Below, piece after piece: positions 13,714 to 22,768 of a DNA stretch of 28,644 bases (position 1 is its first letter; each line of letters begins with the position of its first letter). Source of the DNA: DASZIT01 sp036264255 (GTDB lineage Bacteria > Actinomycetota > Acidimicrobiia > Acidimicrobiales > RAAP-2); contig DATARI010000038.1 in assembly GCA_036264255.1 (NCBI GenBank), forward strand, positions 1 through 28,644, read 5' to 3'. Made by a program: the position numbers and the translations under genes. Below the pieces are notes generated by a model. That model saw nothing but the letters and a program-made list of their open reading frames with translations. It was not told the origin of the DNA and ran no database searches.

Positions 13714-14841
13714 ATGGCTGACCTGGTGGCACTCGATCTTCCCGCCGGCCAGGCATTTGTCGATGGGCTCCAGCGCATCTGGGACCGGGGGGACGCCGTG
13801 CTCCCGCTGGATCCACGGCTACCCCGACCGGCGGTCGACCAGCTGTTGGACCGGCTCCGGCCCTCGACGGTGGTCGACCGAGACGGTTCCCACCCCCGCG
13901 CCGACGGGATCCCGGTGCGGGAGGGGGATGCCCTGGTGGTGGCCACCAGTGGCACCACCGGGGAGCCCAAGGGCGCGGTGCTGACCCATTCCGCCGTCCG
14001 GGCGTCGGCCCTGGCCAGTTCGGGTCGGCTCGGCGTCGACCCGGCTTCGGACCGGTGGGTGGCGTGTCTGCCGTTGGCCCACATCGGAGGCCTCTCGGTG
14101 GTGACCCGAGCGCTGGCCACCGGAACCCGCTGCACCCTGCTCGAAGGCTTCGACGCCGCCGAGGTGGAGGCCGAGGCCCGCAAGGGCGCCACGCTGGTCT
14201 CGCTGGTGACCACCGCGCTGCGCCGCACCGACACCACCGGCTACCGGGCGGTGCTCCTCGGGGGGGCGGCACCGCCCGACCAGCTGCCCGTCAACGTGGT
14301 CACCACCTACGGGATGACCGAGACCGGATCGGGGGTCGTCTACGACGGGGTTCCCCTCGACGGGGTGGAACTACGCATCGGCGACGGCGAGCTCGGGGCC
14401 GACGGCGAGGTGCTGGTCCGCGGCCCGATGCTGATGCGCGCCTACCGGGACGACACCGACCCGACCCTCCCGGGCGGGTGGCTGCCCACCGGGGACGCCG
14501 GCCGCCTCGACGGGCAGGGTCGGCTGTCGGTGGACGGGCGGATCGCCGAGGTGATCGTGACCGGTGCCGAGAAGGTGTGGCCGGTGGCGGTGGAGCTGGT
14601 CCTCCTCCGCCACCCCGGGGTGGCGGAGGTGGCGGTCTGGAAGCGTCCCGACCCCGAGTGGGGGGAGCGGGTGGTGGCCTGGGTGGTGCCGGCCGATACC
14701 GATGAGCCCCCGGCGCTGGAGTCGTTGCGGGCGGCGGTGACCGAGCAGATCGCCCCCTGGGCGGCTCCGAAGGAACTGGTGGTGGTGGCCGCGCTGCCCC
14801 GGACCGCCAGCGGGAAGCTGCACCGGCGCGGGCTGTCGTAA
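13714..14841 (+). CDS. menE: o-succinylbenzoate--CoA ligase (MenE)
   Basis: This 375-aa adenylate-forming enzyme activates o-succinylbenzoate to its CoA ester, the MenB substrate. The P-loop is VVATSGTTGEPKGAVLTH (residues 75-92). A5 is TTYGMTETGSG (197-207). A7 is GWLPTGDAGRLD (255-266), then GRIAEVIVTGAEKVWP, and A10 is PRTASGKLHR, with catalytic Lys368. Length matches the short actinobacterial MenE. ATG at 13714 follows a TACGCT hexamer. Upstream open frame to 13597 overlaps menB and is not used. MenE and MenB act in sequence and share a divergent promoter region. Confidence 0.93.
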   Translation: MADLVALDLPAGQAFVDGLQRIWDRGDAVLPLDPRLPRPAVDQLLDRLRPSTVVDRDGSHPRADGIPVREGDALVVATSGTTGEPKGAVLTHSAVRASALASSGRLGVDPASDRWVACLPLAHIGGLSVVTRALATGTRCTLLEGFDAAEVEAEARKGATLVSLVTTALRRTDTTGYRAVLLGGAAPPDQLPVNVVTTYGMTETGSGVVYDGVPLDGVELRIGDGELGADGEVLVRGPMLMRAYRDDTDPTLPGGWLPTGDAGRLDGQGRLSVDGRIAEVIVTGAEKVWPVAVELVLLRHPGVAEVAVWKRPDPEWGERVVAWVVPADTDEPPALESLRAAVTEQIAPWAAPKELVVVAALPRTASGKLHRRGLS

Positions 14842-14854
14842 CCGACAGCTCGGT
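14841..14854. terminator. Weak hairpin between convergent menE and methyltransferase genes
   Basis: ACCGA-CAGC-TCGGT forms a 5-bp stem right at the menE stop in the 58-bp convergent gap. It has a very short T run on one side. Termination is only a possibility. Confidence 0.2.
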
Positions 14855-14899
14855 TTGGACCACCGAAGTGGCGGTGACAGGTTCGGATGGCCGGCGCCC

Positions 14900-15649
14900 T
14901 CAGTGGAACACGAGAAGATCCAGCGACTCCGCCACCCGACCGGAGAACTCCCCCGCATCTATTTTGCTGCGCAGCCGCGACAGGCCCGCCTGAAACTGCG
15001 GATCGGGAAGCAGCGCCAGCGTGCTGTCGGCTCGTAGGGCGGTGCGCTGGTAGAAGTCGCCGGTGGTCTCGGCGACGACTTGCTCGATCCGCTCGTGCGC
15101 CGACTCGACGAAGCCGGCCGACGTCAGCGCCCTGCGGATGGTGGCCAGGGTGGGGAAGCGCTCCAGACAGATGATGACGGCTTCGGGGAAGTAGGGGGCG
15201 AGCACCCAGCGGGTGGGGACGTCCTCGTAGAGACCCCGGACCAACAACCGTCCGCCGTCCACCAAGATCCGTCGCAGCTCGCGGGCGCAGGCGTCGAGGT
15301 CGACGACATGGTGGATGACCTGGGACGCCCAGACGCCCCGGAAGGTGTCCCCGGCGAACGGGAGGGCTTCGGCGCGCCCGGCGACCAGGGCCACGCCCGC
15401 AGACCGGGGCTTGGCCGCCGCATTGCCCCGCATGCCGGCGGCCGGCTCCAGCCCGACCATGGCCGCCCCTAACCCCTCCGCCAGCGGTCGCAGGAACCGG
15501 CCGGTGCCGGCACCCAGGTCCAACACCGGTTCGGATCCGGCCGGCAGGTGGCGGGCCACGGTTTCGACCCAGGTGAGGATGGATGCCTCCGGCAGCCGGC
15601 GACCCCGGTCGTAGACCTGGGCCATGGGGCCGCTGTAGTCCACATGCAT
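14900..15649 (-). CDS. Class I SAM-dependent methyltransferase
   Basis: This 249-aa protein has the Rossmann methyltransferase core. Motif I is VLDLGAGTGRF (residues 42-52), motif II is GLEPAAGM, an acidic-loop/IV region reads ALPFAGDTFRGVWASQVIHHV, and a post-IV segment is ELRRILVDGGRLLVRG. It matches the Methyltransf_11 pattern. The substrate is unknown. Despite lying next to menE it lacks the UbiE/MenG signatures, so I do not call it MenG. ATG at 15649 or GTG at 15652 may start it; TAGTCT lies 8 or 5 nt before these. It is the last minus-strand gene after the ACT gene (56-bp gap) but probably has its own promoter. Confidence 0.85.
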   Translation of the reverse strand: MHVDYSGPMAQVYDRGRRLPEASILTWVETVARHLPAGSEPVLDLGAGTGRFLRPLAEGLGAAMVGLEPAAGMRGNAAAKPRSAGVALVAGRAEALPFAGDTFRGVWASQVIHHVVDLDACARELRRILVDGGRLLVRGLYEDVPTRWVLAPYFPEAVIICLERFPTLATIRRALTSAGFVESAHERIEQVVAETTGDFYQRTALRADSTLALLPDPQFQAGLSRLRSKIDAGEFSGRVAESLDLLVFH

Positions 15650-15657
15650 CACCGACG

Positions 15658-15663
15658 AGACTA
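15658..15663 (-). promoter_or_regulatory. Candidate -10 box (TAGTCT) of the methyltransferase gene
   Basis: TAGTCT on the minus strand ends 8 nt before the ATG at 15649, with no Shine-Dalgarno sequence. It suggests a leaderless mRNA separate from the ATP-grasp operon upstream. Confidence 0.4.
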
Positions 15664-15705
15664 GGCCGGGGCGAGGTCCGGCGACCGCAACCCGGCCCGG
15701 CCGGA

Positions 15706-16362
15706 TCAGGAGTGGGAGTGCTCCCGCCTCCCGAGCGCATCCACGAAGCGGGCGGTGACCATGATGAGGGTGGCGATCTCGTGACGTTCGCGCCGCCGGA
15801 TGGGGGCGGCGCGCCCGCCGCAGACGGTGAACTCGGTCTCCGGCATCGACTCGATGAAGATCCCGGTGTTGGTGGTGTCGTTGGCCTGGTCCAACCCCGA
15901 CCGGGCCCCCTCCGCGAAGGCGGCCACCCACTCCACCGACGGGGCGTCGCCGTGGACCTCGATGAACTGCTGGCAGTCGGCGTCGGCCAGCGCCAACCAG
16001 GAAAGGCCGAACAGGGCCAGCAGCCGCCCGACCAAGGCGTTCATCGCCGCCGGTGGGGTGGCGGCCTGGAGGATGGCGGCGGCGGCATTGAGGACGGTGT
16101 CCTCCCGGTCCGCCCCCATGCTGGCCAGTTCGTGGACGTCCTCCACTCCGGCGCCGGGCACGTTGCGGATCCCCTTGCACACCGCGTCGACGGCACCGGG
16201 ATCATCGGGGAGCTCGACCACCAACTCGTCGATGGCCACCCCCGCCTGTCGCTCCAGCACCTCGAGGCCGATGACGTTGCCGTTGACCATCCCGATCTCC
16301 GCCGCCACCGCCGCCAGGATGCCCGGGTCGTCGGGGAGCCAGATTCGCATACGGGTCAGCAT
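15706..16362 (-). CDS. ACT domain-containing protein
   Basis: In this 218-aa protein the N-terminus (residues 5-75) is an ACT-like domain: RIWLPDDPGILAAVAAEIG, GNVIGLEVLERQ, AIDELVVELPDD. This resembles amino-acid-binding regulatory ACT domains. The C-terminal part (about 85-218) looks GAF-like or helical/beta mixed, with DADCQQFIEVHG and a short basic segment RRRERHEIATLIMVTARFV. No catalytic motif is seen. It starts 3 bp after the transglutaminase gene stop, so it is probably the fourth gene of the ATP-grasp/alpha-E/transglutaminase operon. A role sensing an amino acid relevant to that system is an inference. An in-frame ATG four codons downstream (MRIWL) is an alternative start. Confidence 0.8.
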   Translation of the reverse strand: MLTRMRIWLPDDPGILAAVAAEIGMVNGNVIGLEVLERQAGVAIDELVVELPDDPGAVDAVCKGIRNVPGAGVEDVHELASMGADREDTVLNAAAAILQAATPPAAMNALVGRLLALFGLSWLALADADCQQFIEVHGDAPSVEWVAAFAEGARSGLDQANDTTNTGIFIESMPETEFTVCGGRAAPIRRRERHEIATLIMVTARFVDALGRREHSHS

Positions 16363-16365
16363 CTG

Positions 16366-17208
16366 TCAGTGGGTCCTCATGATGCGCACCCCGACCTTCA
16401 TGGTGTGCTCGGCCTTGCCGGCGTAGATCCCCTTGACCGGCGGAACGTCGGAGTAGTCGCGTCCGCGGCCCACCGCCACGTGCTGCTCCCCCACCTCGCA
16501 GTCGTTGGTGGGATCGAATCCCCACCACGCCCCGGTCCACACCTCGACCCAGGCATGGCTCTCGCCGTTGATCTCCTCGCCGATGGCGGCCTCCTTGTCG
16601 GGGTGGAAGTAGCCCGACACATAGCGGGAGGGGAGCCCCACCGACTTGGTCATGGCCAGGGCCAGGTGGGCGAAGTCCTGGCAGACGCCGGCACCGTCGT
16701 CGAAAGCCTCGTGGGCCGAGGTGTGCACGCTGGTCACCCCCCGCACGTAGCGGAGGGAGGTGTGGGCCTGGTCCATGATCCGCCGGGCCGTCTCGAGCGG
16801 GCGGGAGGCGCGCAGGCCGGCGGCCAGCTCGGCCAGCTCAGGGCCGGGCTCGGTGTAGAGCTTGTGCGAGAGGTGGTCGGCCATGGTCATGGACGCGTCG
16901 TCCACCTCCTCCCAGGAGGCGTCTTCAGGCGGCTCCGGGCGCTGGGTGTCGATGAGGGCGCTGCCCACCACCGACAGCATCTCGTGCCCCCGGTCCACGT
17001 TGAAGGCGACCACCTGGGTGCCCCAGTAGTCGACGTAGGCGAACTGAGGGGCCACCGGGACCGTGACGATCTTGGTCTCCAGCGCCGTCTGGCCCCGCTC
17101 GGTCCGGGGGGTGATCCGCAGCTCGTTGTACGACGCCCGGGCCGGCGCGTTGTAGTCGAAGCGGGTCTCGTGCTCCACCCGGAGTCGCCAGCCGTCCACC
17201 CGGCTCAC
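16366..17208 (-). CDS. Transglutaminase-like cysteine peptidase family protein
   Basis: A 280-aa protein with an N-terminal bacterial transglutaminase-like beta domain (residues 7-75, WRLRVEHETRFDYNAPA, NELRITPR) followed by a TGc catalytic domain. The triad is visible as Cys176 (GAGVCQDFAH), His218 (SHAWVEV) and Asp232 (GFDPTND). The VGLPSRYVSGY strand lies between them. There is no signal peptide. Bacterial members of this type act as peptidases or amide-bond enzymes and commonly sit with ATP-grasp and alpha-E genes. GTG at 17208 overlaps the alpha-E stop (GTGA), with GGAGGTG about 8 nt upstream. This indicates translational coupling. Confidence 0.93.
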   Translation of the reverse strand: MSRVDGWRLRVEHETRFDYNAPARASYNELRITPRTERGQTALETKIVTVPVAPQFAYVDYWGTQVVAFNVDRGHEMLSVVGSALIDTQRPEPPEDASWEEVDDASMTMADHLSHKLYTEPGPELAELAAGLRASRPLETARRIMDQAHTSLRYVRGVTSVHTSAHEAFDDGAGVCQDFAHLALAMTKSVGLPSRYVSGYFHPDKEAAIGEEINGESHAWVEVWTGAWWGFDPTNDCEVGEQHVAVGRGRDYSDVPPVKGIYAGKAEHTMKVGVRIMRTH

Positions 17209-18149
17209 CCGCCCCCACCTCCCCGATGCCATTGGGTGGGAAGGTCCTGGGCGAAGTAACGGCGGGTGACGGCGTCGCTGACCGACGAGATGGAGCCCTG
17301 CAGGCGCTCGAGGCGGGTCTCCAGCCCCCGGGCCAGGGTGGACGGCGCCGAGTATTCGAGCTCGGCCCGGGCCAGCCCGACCAGACCCCGGGCATCCTCC
17401 CAGGTCCCGTCGCGCCCGGCATTGATCTGGTCGAGGCACTCCTCGGCCAGGGTGAGGGAGGCGAACGCCGAGCGGGGGAACAGCCGGTCGCGCAACAGGA
17501 AGTCGAGCACCCGTCCGGGCTGGACGACGCCCTGGGAGAGCCGCAGGTAGGGCTCGTAGCCGCCGCAGGAACGGAGCAGCATCACCAGCCCACTGTCGAA
17601 GACCTCGTCGAACTGGACGGTGGCCAGCTGGCGCGCCACCACGTCGGTCCGCTCCAGGCACCGGCCGAGGGTGAAGAAGAGCCAGGTCTGGTCCCGGCTC
17701 ATCAGGGTGTCGGCCAGGCCGGTGATCCCCGCCACCTGGGTCTTGACGAACGAGAGGTAGGGAGCCGGACCCACCCACCGGGTGGACTCCCACTGGCCGG
17801 GCAGCGACGACCAGGTGGCGTTGATGTGCTCCCAGAACTCCACCGGCACCACATGGCGCACCGCCCGGGAGTTCTCCCGGGCGGCGGCCACCGCCCCGGC
17901 AATCGACGACCGGCTCTTCGGATCGGTGGCCAGCCGCTCGGTCGCCTGCCACAGGGTCTCGTCCTCCACATCGGGCAGCCCCATCACCCCGAGCAGGCGC
18001 CGGGCGGCATTGGCACCCTCGGCATCGCTCTGTTCGAGGGCCTGGAAGACGGAGACGTCGAGGATCCGGGCGGTGCCCTCCGCCCGCTCGACATAGCGGC
18101 CGACCCAGAAGATCGACTCCGCCACCCGGCTCAGCAGGGCGTTGGTCAT
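17205..18149 (-). CDS. Alpha-E domain protein (DUF403)
   Basis: This 314-aa all-helical protein of the alpha-E family starts with the diagnostic ESIFWVGRYVERAE segment. Later family features include AENSRAVRH-like text (AARENSRAVRHVV) and FWEHINATW. RDQTWLFFTLGRCLERTDVVAR and SAFASLTL are also present. The family has no proven biochemical activity but is encoded almost obligately with circularly permuted ATP-grasp proteins and transglutaminase-like proteins. ATG at 18149 overlaps the stop of the ATP-grasp gene by 4 nt (ATGA). The C-terminus ends in a glycine run (HRGGGGG) immediately before the overlap with the next gene. Confidence 0.93.
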   Translation of the reverse strand: MTNALLSRVAESIFWVGRYVERAEGTARILDVSVFQALEQSDAEGANAARRLLGVMGLPDVEDETLWQATERLATDPKSRSSIAGAVAAARENSRAVRHVVPVEFWEHINATWSSLPGQWESTRWVGPAPYLSFVKTQVAGITGLADTLMSRDQTWLFFTLGRCLERTDVVARQLATVQFDEVFDSGLVMLLRSCGGYEPYLRLSQGVVQPGRVLDFLLRDRLFPRSAFASLTLAEECLDQINAGRDGTWEDARGLVGLARAELEYSAPSTLARGLETRLERLQGSISSVSDAVTRRYFAQDLPTQWHRGGGGG

Positions 18150-19714
18150 TGCTGTTGCTGCTGTTGTTGGCGGGCGTTGGCGGCATCGCCGTCGGGGCCG
18201 GCGTCCATCGGAGGCCCGGCACTCACCGGCAGCGGTTGACGGACCTCGCCCATCGGGGTGGGAGGCCCGGTGCCGATCACCCAGGTGTCCTTGGATCCGC
18301 CTCCCTGGCTGGAGTTGACCACCAGCCCGCCTTCCCGAAGGGCGACCCGGGTCAGCCCGCCGGGGAGCACCCAGACGTTCTCGCCGTCGTTGACCGCGAA
18401 CGGGCGCAGGTCGACATGGCGCCGGACCATGGTGTCGTCGACCCAGGTCGGCGACGTCGACAACGCCACCACCCGCTGGGCGATCCAGGTGCGGGGCTCG
18501 GCCTCCACCGCCAGGGCCAGTTCGTCGAGATCGGCCCCCGACGCCGCCGGCCCGATGACCAGACCCTTCCCCCCCGACCCGTCGACCTTCTTGAACACCA
18601 GCTCGTCCCGCCGGGCCAGGGCGTCGGCCCGAACCTTGGCGTCCTGGAGGTGCATGGTCTCGACGTTGCGGAGGATCGGCTCCTCCCCCAGGTAGTACTT
18701 GATCATGGCCGGGACGTAGGTGTACACGAGCTTGTCGTCGGCCACGCCGTTCCCGACCCCGTTGGCGATGGTGACCCGCCCGGCCCTGGCGGCGTTCACC
18801 ACCCCGGGACACCCCACCAGCGAATCCGGCCGGAATTGCAACGGGTCGAGATACTCGTCGTCGATCCGCCGGTAGATGACATGGACGGGGACTTCGCCCT
18901 CGGTGGTGCGGAGGAAGACGTCGGTGCCGTGGCAGACCAGGTCCCGGCCCTCGACGAGATGGACGCCCATCAGCCGGGCCAGCAGGGCGTGCTCGTAGAA
19001 GGCGGAGTTGTGGACCCCGGGAGTGAGCACGACCACCGTCGGGTCCTGGACGCCGGTGGGGGCGGACCGGCGGAGGGCCCGGATCAGATGGGCCGGGTAG
19101 TCGGTCACCATCTGGATCGGCTGTCCCCAGAACAGCTCGGGCAGCACCCGGGCCATGGCCGCCCGGTTGGCCAGGACGTAGCTGACCCCCGACGGGCTCC
19201 GGATGTTGTCCTCCAGGACCCGGAACTCGCCTTCCTCGTCCCGGATCACGTCGATGCCGGCCACGTGGATGCGGACCCCGTTGGGCGGTGACAGCCCGTG
19301 GGCGGCACGCACGAAGCCCGGAGAGCTGGTCACCACCTCGTGGGGGATCAGCCCGTCGCTGACGATCCGGGCGGCGCCGTAGACGTCAGCCAGGAACGCC
19401 TCCAGGGCCCGGACCCGCTGCGCCACGCCGTCGGACACCTGGGTCCACTCCGCCCCGGTGAAGATGCGGGGGACCACGTCGAGGGGGAACGGCCGCTCCT
19501 CGCCGTCGAGGTCGAAGGTCACCCCCTGGTCCATGAACGCCCGGGCCAGCCGGGTGGCCCGGGCCGACACGTCGTCGGGGCCCATCTGCGACAGCGAGGA
19601 GGCGACCCCGGCATAGGGCATCCGGGCCGACCCGTCGCGGCCGACCATCTCGTCGAACGCCGCCTCGGTCAGACCACGGGCGTGTTCCCCATAGCCGTCG
19701 AACAGGTCGCTCAC
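18146..19714 (-). CDS. Circularly permuted ATP-grasp protein with polyglutamine C-terminus
   Basis: This 522-aa protein of the circularly permuted ATP-grasp type 2 family (DUF404/DUF407) is a predicted ATP-dependent carboxylate-amine ligase. Family marks are FDGYGEHARGLTEAAFDEM at the N-terminus, RIFTGAEWTQVSDGVAQR, LEDNIRSPSGVSYVLANR (residues 167-184), VIYRRIDDEYLDPLQF and ANGVGNGVADDKLVYTYVP. The glycine-rich ATP loop is FKKVDGSGGKG (374-384). QGGGSKDTWV lies near the C-terminus. Residues 516-522 are seven consecutive glutamines, encoded by mixed CAA and CAG codons, just before the stop. GTG at 19714 is the best start. The open frame runs far upstream only as antisense of other genes. It is first in a four-gene operon and coupled to alpha-E by ATGA. 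Confidence 0.93.
   Translation of the reverse strand: MSDLFDGYGEHARGLTEAAFDEMVGRDGSARMPYAGVASSLSQMGPDDVSARATRLARAFMDQGVTFDLDGEERPFPLDVVPRIFTGAEWTQVSDGVAQRVRALEAFLADVYGAARIVSDGLIPHEVVTSSPGFVRAAHGLSPPNGVRIHVAGIDVIRDEEGEFRVLEDNIRSPSGVSYVLANRAAMARVLPELFWGQPIQMVTDYPAHLIRALRRSAPTGVQDPTVVVLTPGVHNSAFYEHALLARLMGVHLVEGRDLVCHGTDVFLRTTEGEVPVHVIYRRIDDEYLDPLQFRPDSLVGCPGVVNAARAGRVTIANGVGNGVADDKLVYTYVPAMIKYYLGEEPILRNVETMHLQDAKVRADALARRDELVFKKVDGSGGKGLVIGPAASGADLDELALAVEAEPRTWIAQRVVALSTSPTWVDDTMVRRHVDLRPFAVNDGENVWVLPGGLTRVALREGGLVVNSSQGGGSKDTWVIGTGPPTPMGEVRQPLPVSAGPPMDAGPDGDAANARQQQQQQQ
18149..18169 (-). repeat. CAA/CAG microsatellite encoding a seven-glutamine tail
   Basis: Seven glutamine codons (CAA and CAG mixed) form the last codons of the ATP-grasp gene, directly before the ATGA overlap with alpha-E. 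Triplet repeats can change length without shifting frame. Confidence 0.8.
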
Positions 19715-19738
19715 GCCCTTCAGCCTGGCATTCCAGTG

Positions 19739-19760
19739 TTTCGCCGGCGTTTCGCCGGCG
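19739..19760. repeat. Tandem 11-bp repeat with two CGCCGGCG palindromes upstream of the ATP-grasp operon
   Basis: TTTCGCCGGCG occurs twice head to tail (19739-19749 and 19750-19760). Each copy holds the 8-bp palindrome CGCCGGCG. The palindrome centres are 11 bp apart, about one helical turn, and the array ends 24 bp before the GTG of the ATP-grasp gene. This is a plausible operator. Confidence 0.5.
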
Positions 19761-19806
19761 CGAACAGCCGATGACGGGCGGGGTGGCGACCCGAGGCGCC
19801 AACCGG

Positions 19807-20586
19807 CTAGGAGAGGCCCCCGCTGGCGATCTCGAGGGCACCGCCGTCGATGACCAGGGTGTGACCGGTGATCCAAGAGGCGGCGTCCGAACACAGGAAC
19901 AGGGCGGCGGAGGCGATGTCCTCGGGCACGCCGAGGCGGCGGAGGGGCAGCCGGCCGGCGATGTGATCTTCCGCCGACTCCCACAGCGCCTTGGCGAAAT
20001 GGGTCTTCACCAGTCCGGGGGCCAGCGCGTTGACCCGGACCTTGGGCCCGAGCTCGCCGGCCAGCTGGCGGGTGAGGTGGATGACGGCGGCCTTGGAGAC
20101 GTTGTACCAACCGATCCCCTGCTCCACCGCCAGCCCGCCGATGGAGGCCAGGTTCAACACCACCCCGCCGTGGTCGGACATGCCGGCCCGCCAGGCCGCC
20201 TGGGTCCACTCCAGATACCCCGACTGGTTGACCCTCACCGTCTTGTCGATGCGTCCGGTGTCGATGTCCATCAGCGGCCCGTAGTACGGGTTGGTGGCGG
20301 CGTTGTTGACCAGGATGTCCACCGACCCGAACCGGGAGACGGTGGCGGCCACGCAGGCCGCCGCCTGCTCGGGGTCGCCGGCGTTGGCCACCTGCCACGC
20401 CACCTCGCCCGAACGCTCGCCGAGGGCCGCGTCGATGTCCTTTTTGGCCTGGGCCAGGGCGTCCTCCTTGCGGGAGGAGAGCATCACCGAGGCGCCGGAG
20501 TCGGCGAACAGCTGGGCGATGGCCATCCCGATCCCCCGGGAGGATCCGGTCACCAGCGCTGTCTTTCCGTCCAGTCGAATATCCAT
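19807..20586 (-). CDS. Short-chain dehydrogenase/reductase (SDR family)
   Basis: This 259-aa classical SDR has the NAD(P)-binding motif TGSSRGIG (residues 13-20), the NNAA motif (94-97) and the catalytic residues Ser148 (NLASIGG), Tyr161 and Lys165 (YNVSKAA). The C-terminus shows APGLVKTHF, PLRRLGVPEDIASAALFLCSDAASWITGHTLVIDGG. Overall this resembles 3-oxoacyl-ACP reductase-like or general alcohol dehydrogenases; Arg at position 17 favours NADPH weakly. Substrate is unknown. ATG at 20586 begins MDIRLDGKTALVTG; a TATGGT hexamer lies 6 nt before it, so the mRNA may be leaderless. The open frame upstream to 20700 is not used. Confidence 0.93.
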   Translation of the reverse strand: MDIRLDGKTALVTGSSRGIGMAIAQLFADSGASVMLSSRKEDALAQAKKDIDAALGERSGEVAWQVANAGDPEQAAACVAATVSRFGSVDILVNNAATNPYYGPLMDIDTGRIDKTVRVNQSGYLEWTQAAWRAGMSDHGGVVLNLASIGGLAVEQGIGWYNVSKAAVIHLTRQLAGELGPKVRVNALAPGLVKTHFAKALWESAEDHIAGRLPLRRLGVPEDIASAALFLCSDAASWITGHTLVIDGGALEIASGGLS

Positions 20587-20592
20587 AGGAGC

Positions 20593-20598
20593 ACCATA
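20593..20598 (-). promoter_or_regulatory. Candidate -10 box (TATGGT) of the SDR gene
   Basis: TATGGT on the minus strand ends 6 nt before the ATG at 20586. The mRNA would be leaderless. Confidence 0.45.
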
Positions 20599-20607
20599 GG
20601 GCGGACC

Positions 20608-20648
20608 GACCCCGGGGTCCCTGGCCAGGGGGAAGCTCGGCTTCTCCC
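20608..20648. repeat. Cluster of two 12-bp palindromes and a hairpin between divergent SDR and DUF255 genes
   Basis: GACCCCGGGGTC (20608-20619) and CCCTGGCCAGGG (20619-20630) are perfect palindromes sharing one base. They are followed by GGGGGAAGC-TCG-GCTTCTCCC (20628-20648, 9-bp stem with one G-T). All lie between the two divergent -10 candidates. An operator or regulator-binding region is likely. Confidence 0.45.
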
Positions 20649-20694
20649 TTCCCACCGGGGGACAACCGCGGCCGGGACACCGCCGTCGATCCCG

Positions 20695-20700
20695 TAGCAT
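20695..20700 (+). promoter_or_regulatory. Candidate -10 box (TAGCAT) of the DUF255 gene
   Basis: TAGCAT ends 7 nt before the GTG at 20708, so the mRNA is predicted leaderless. GGGACA occurs 15 bp upstream as a poor -35 candidate. Confidence 0.5.
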
Positions 20701-20707
20701 CGACGGG

Positions 20708-22764
<2,057 letters not shown>

Positions 22765-22768
<4 letters not shown>

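Noticed and set aside
14900..15649. Methyltransferase as MenG/UbiE, completing the menaquinone island
   Set aside because: It has a generic Methyltransf_11 pattern without the UbiE signature motifs, and it appears to have its own promoter.
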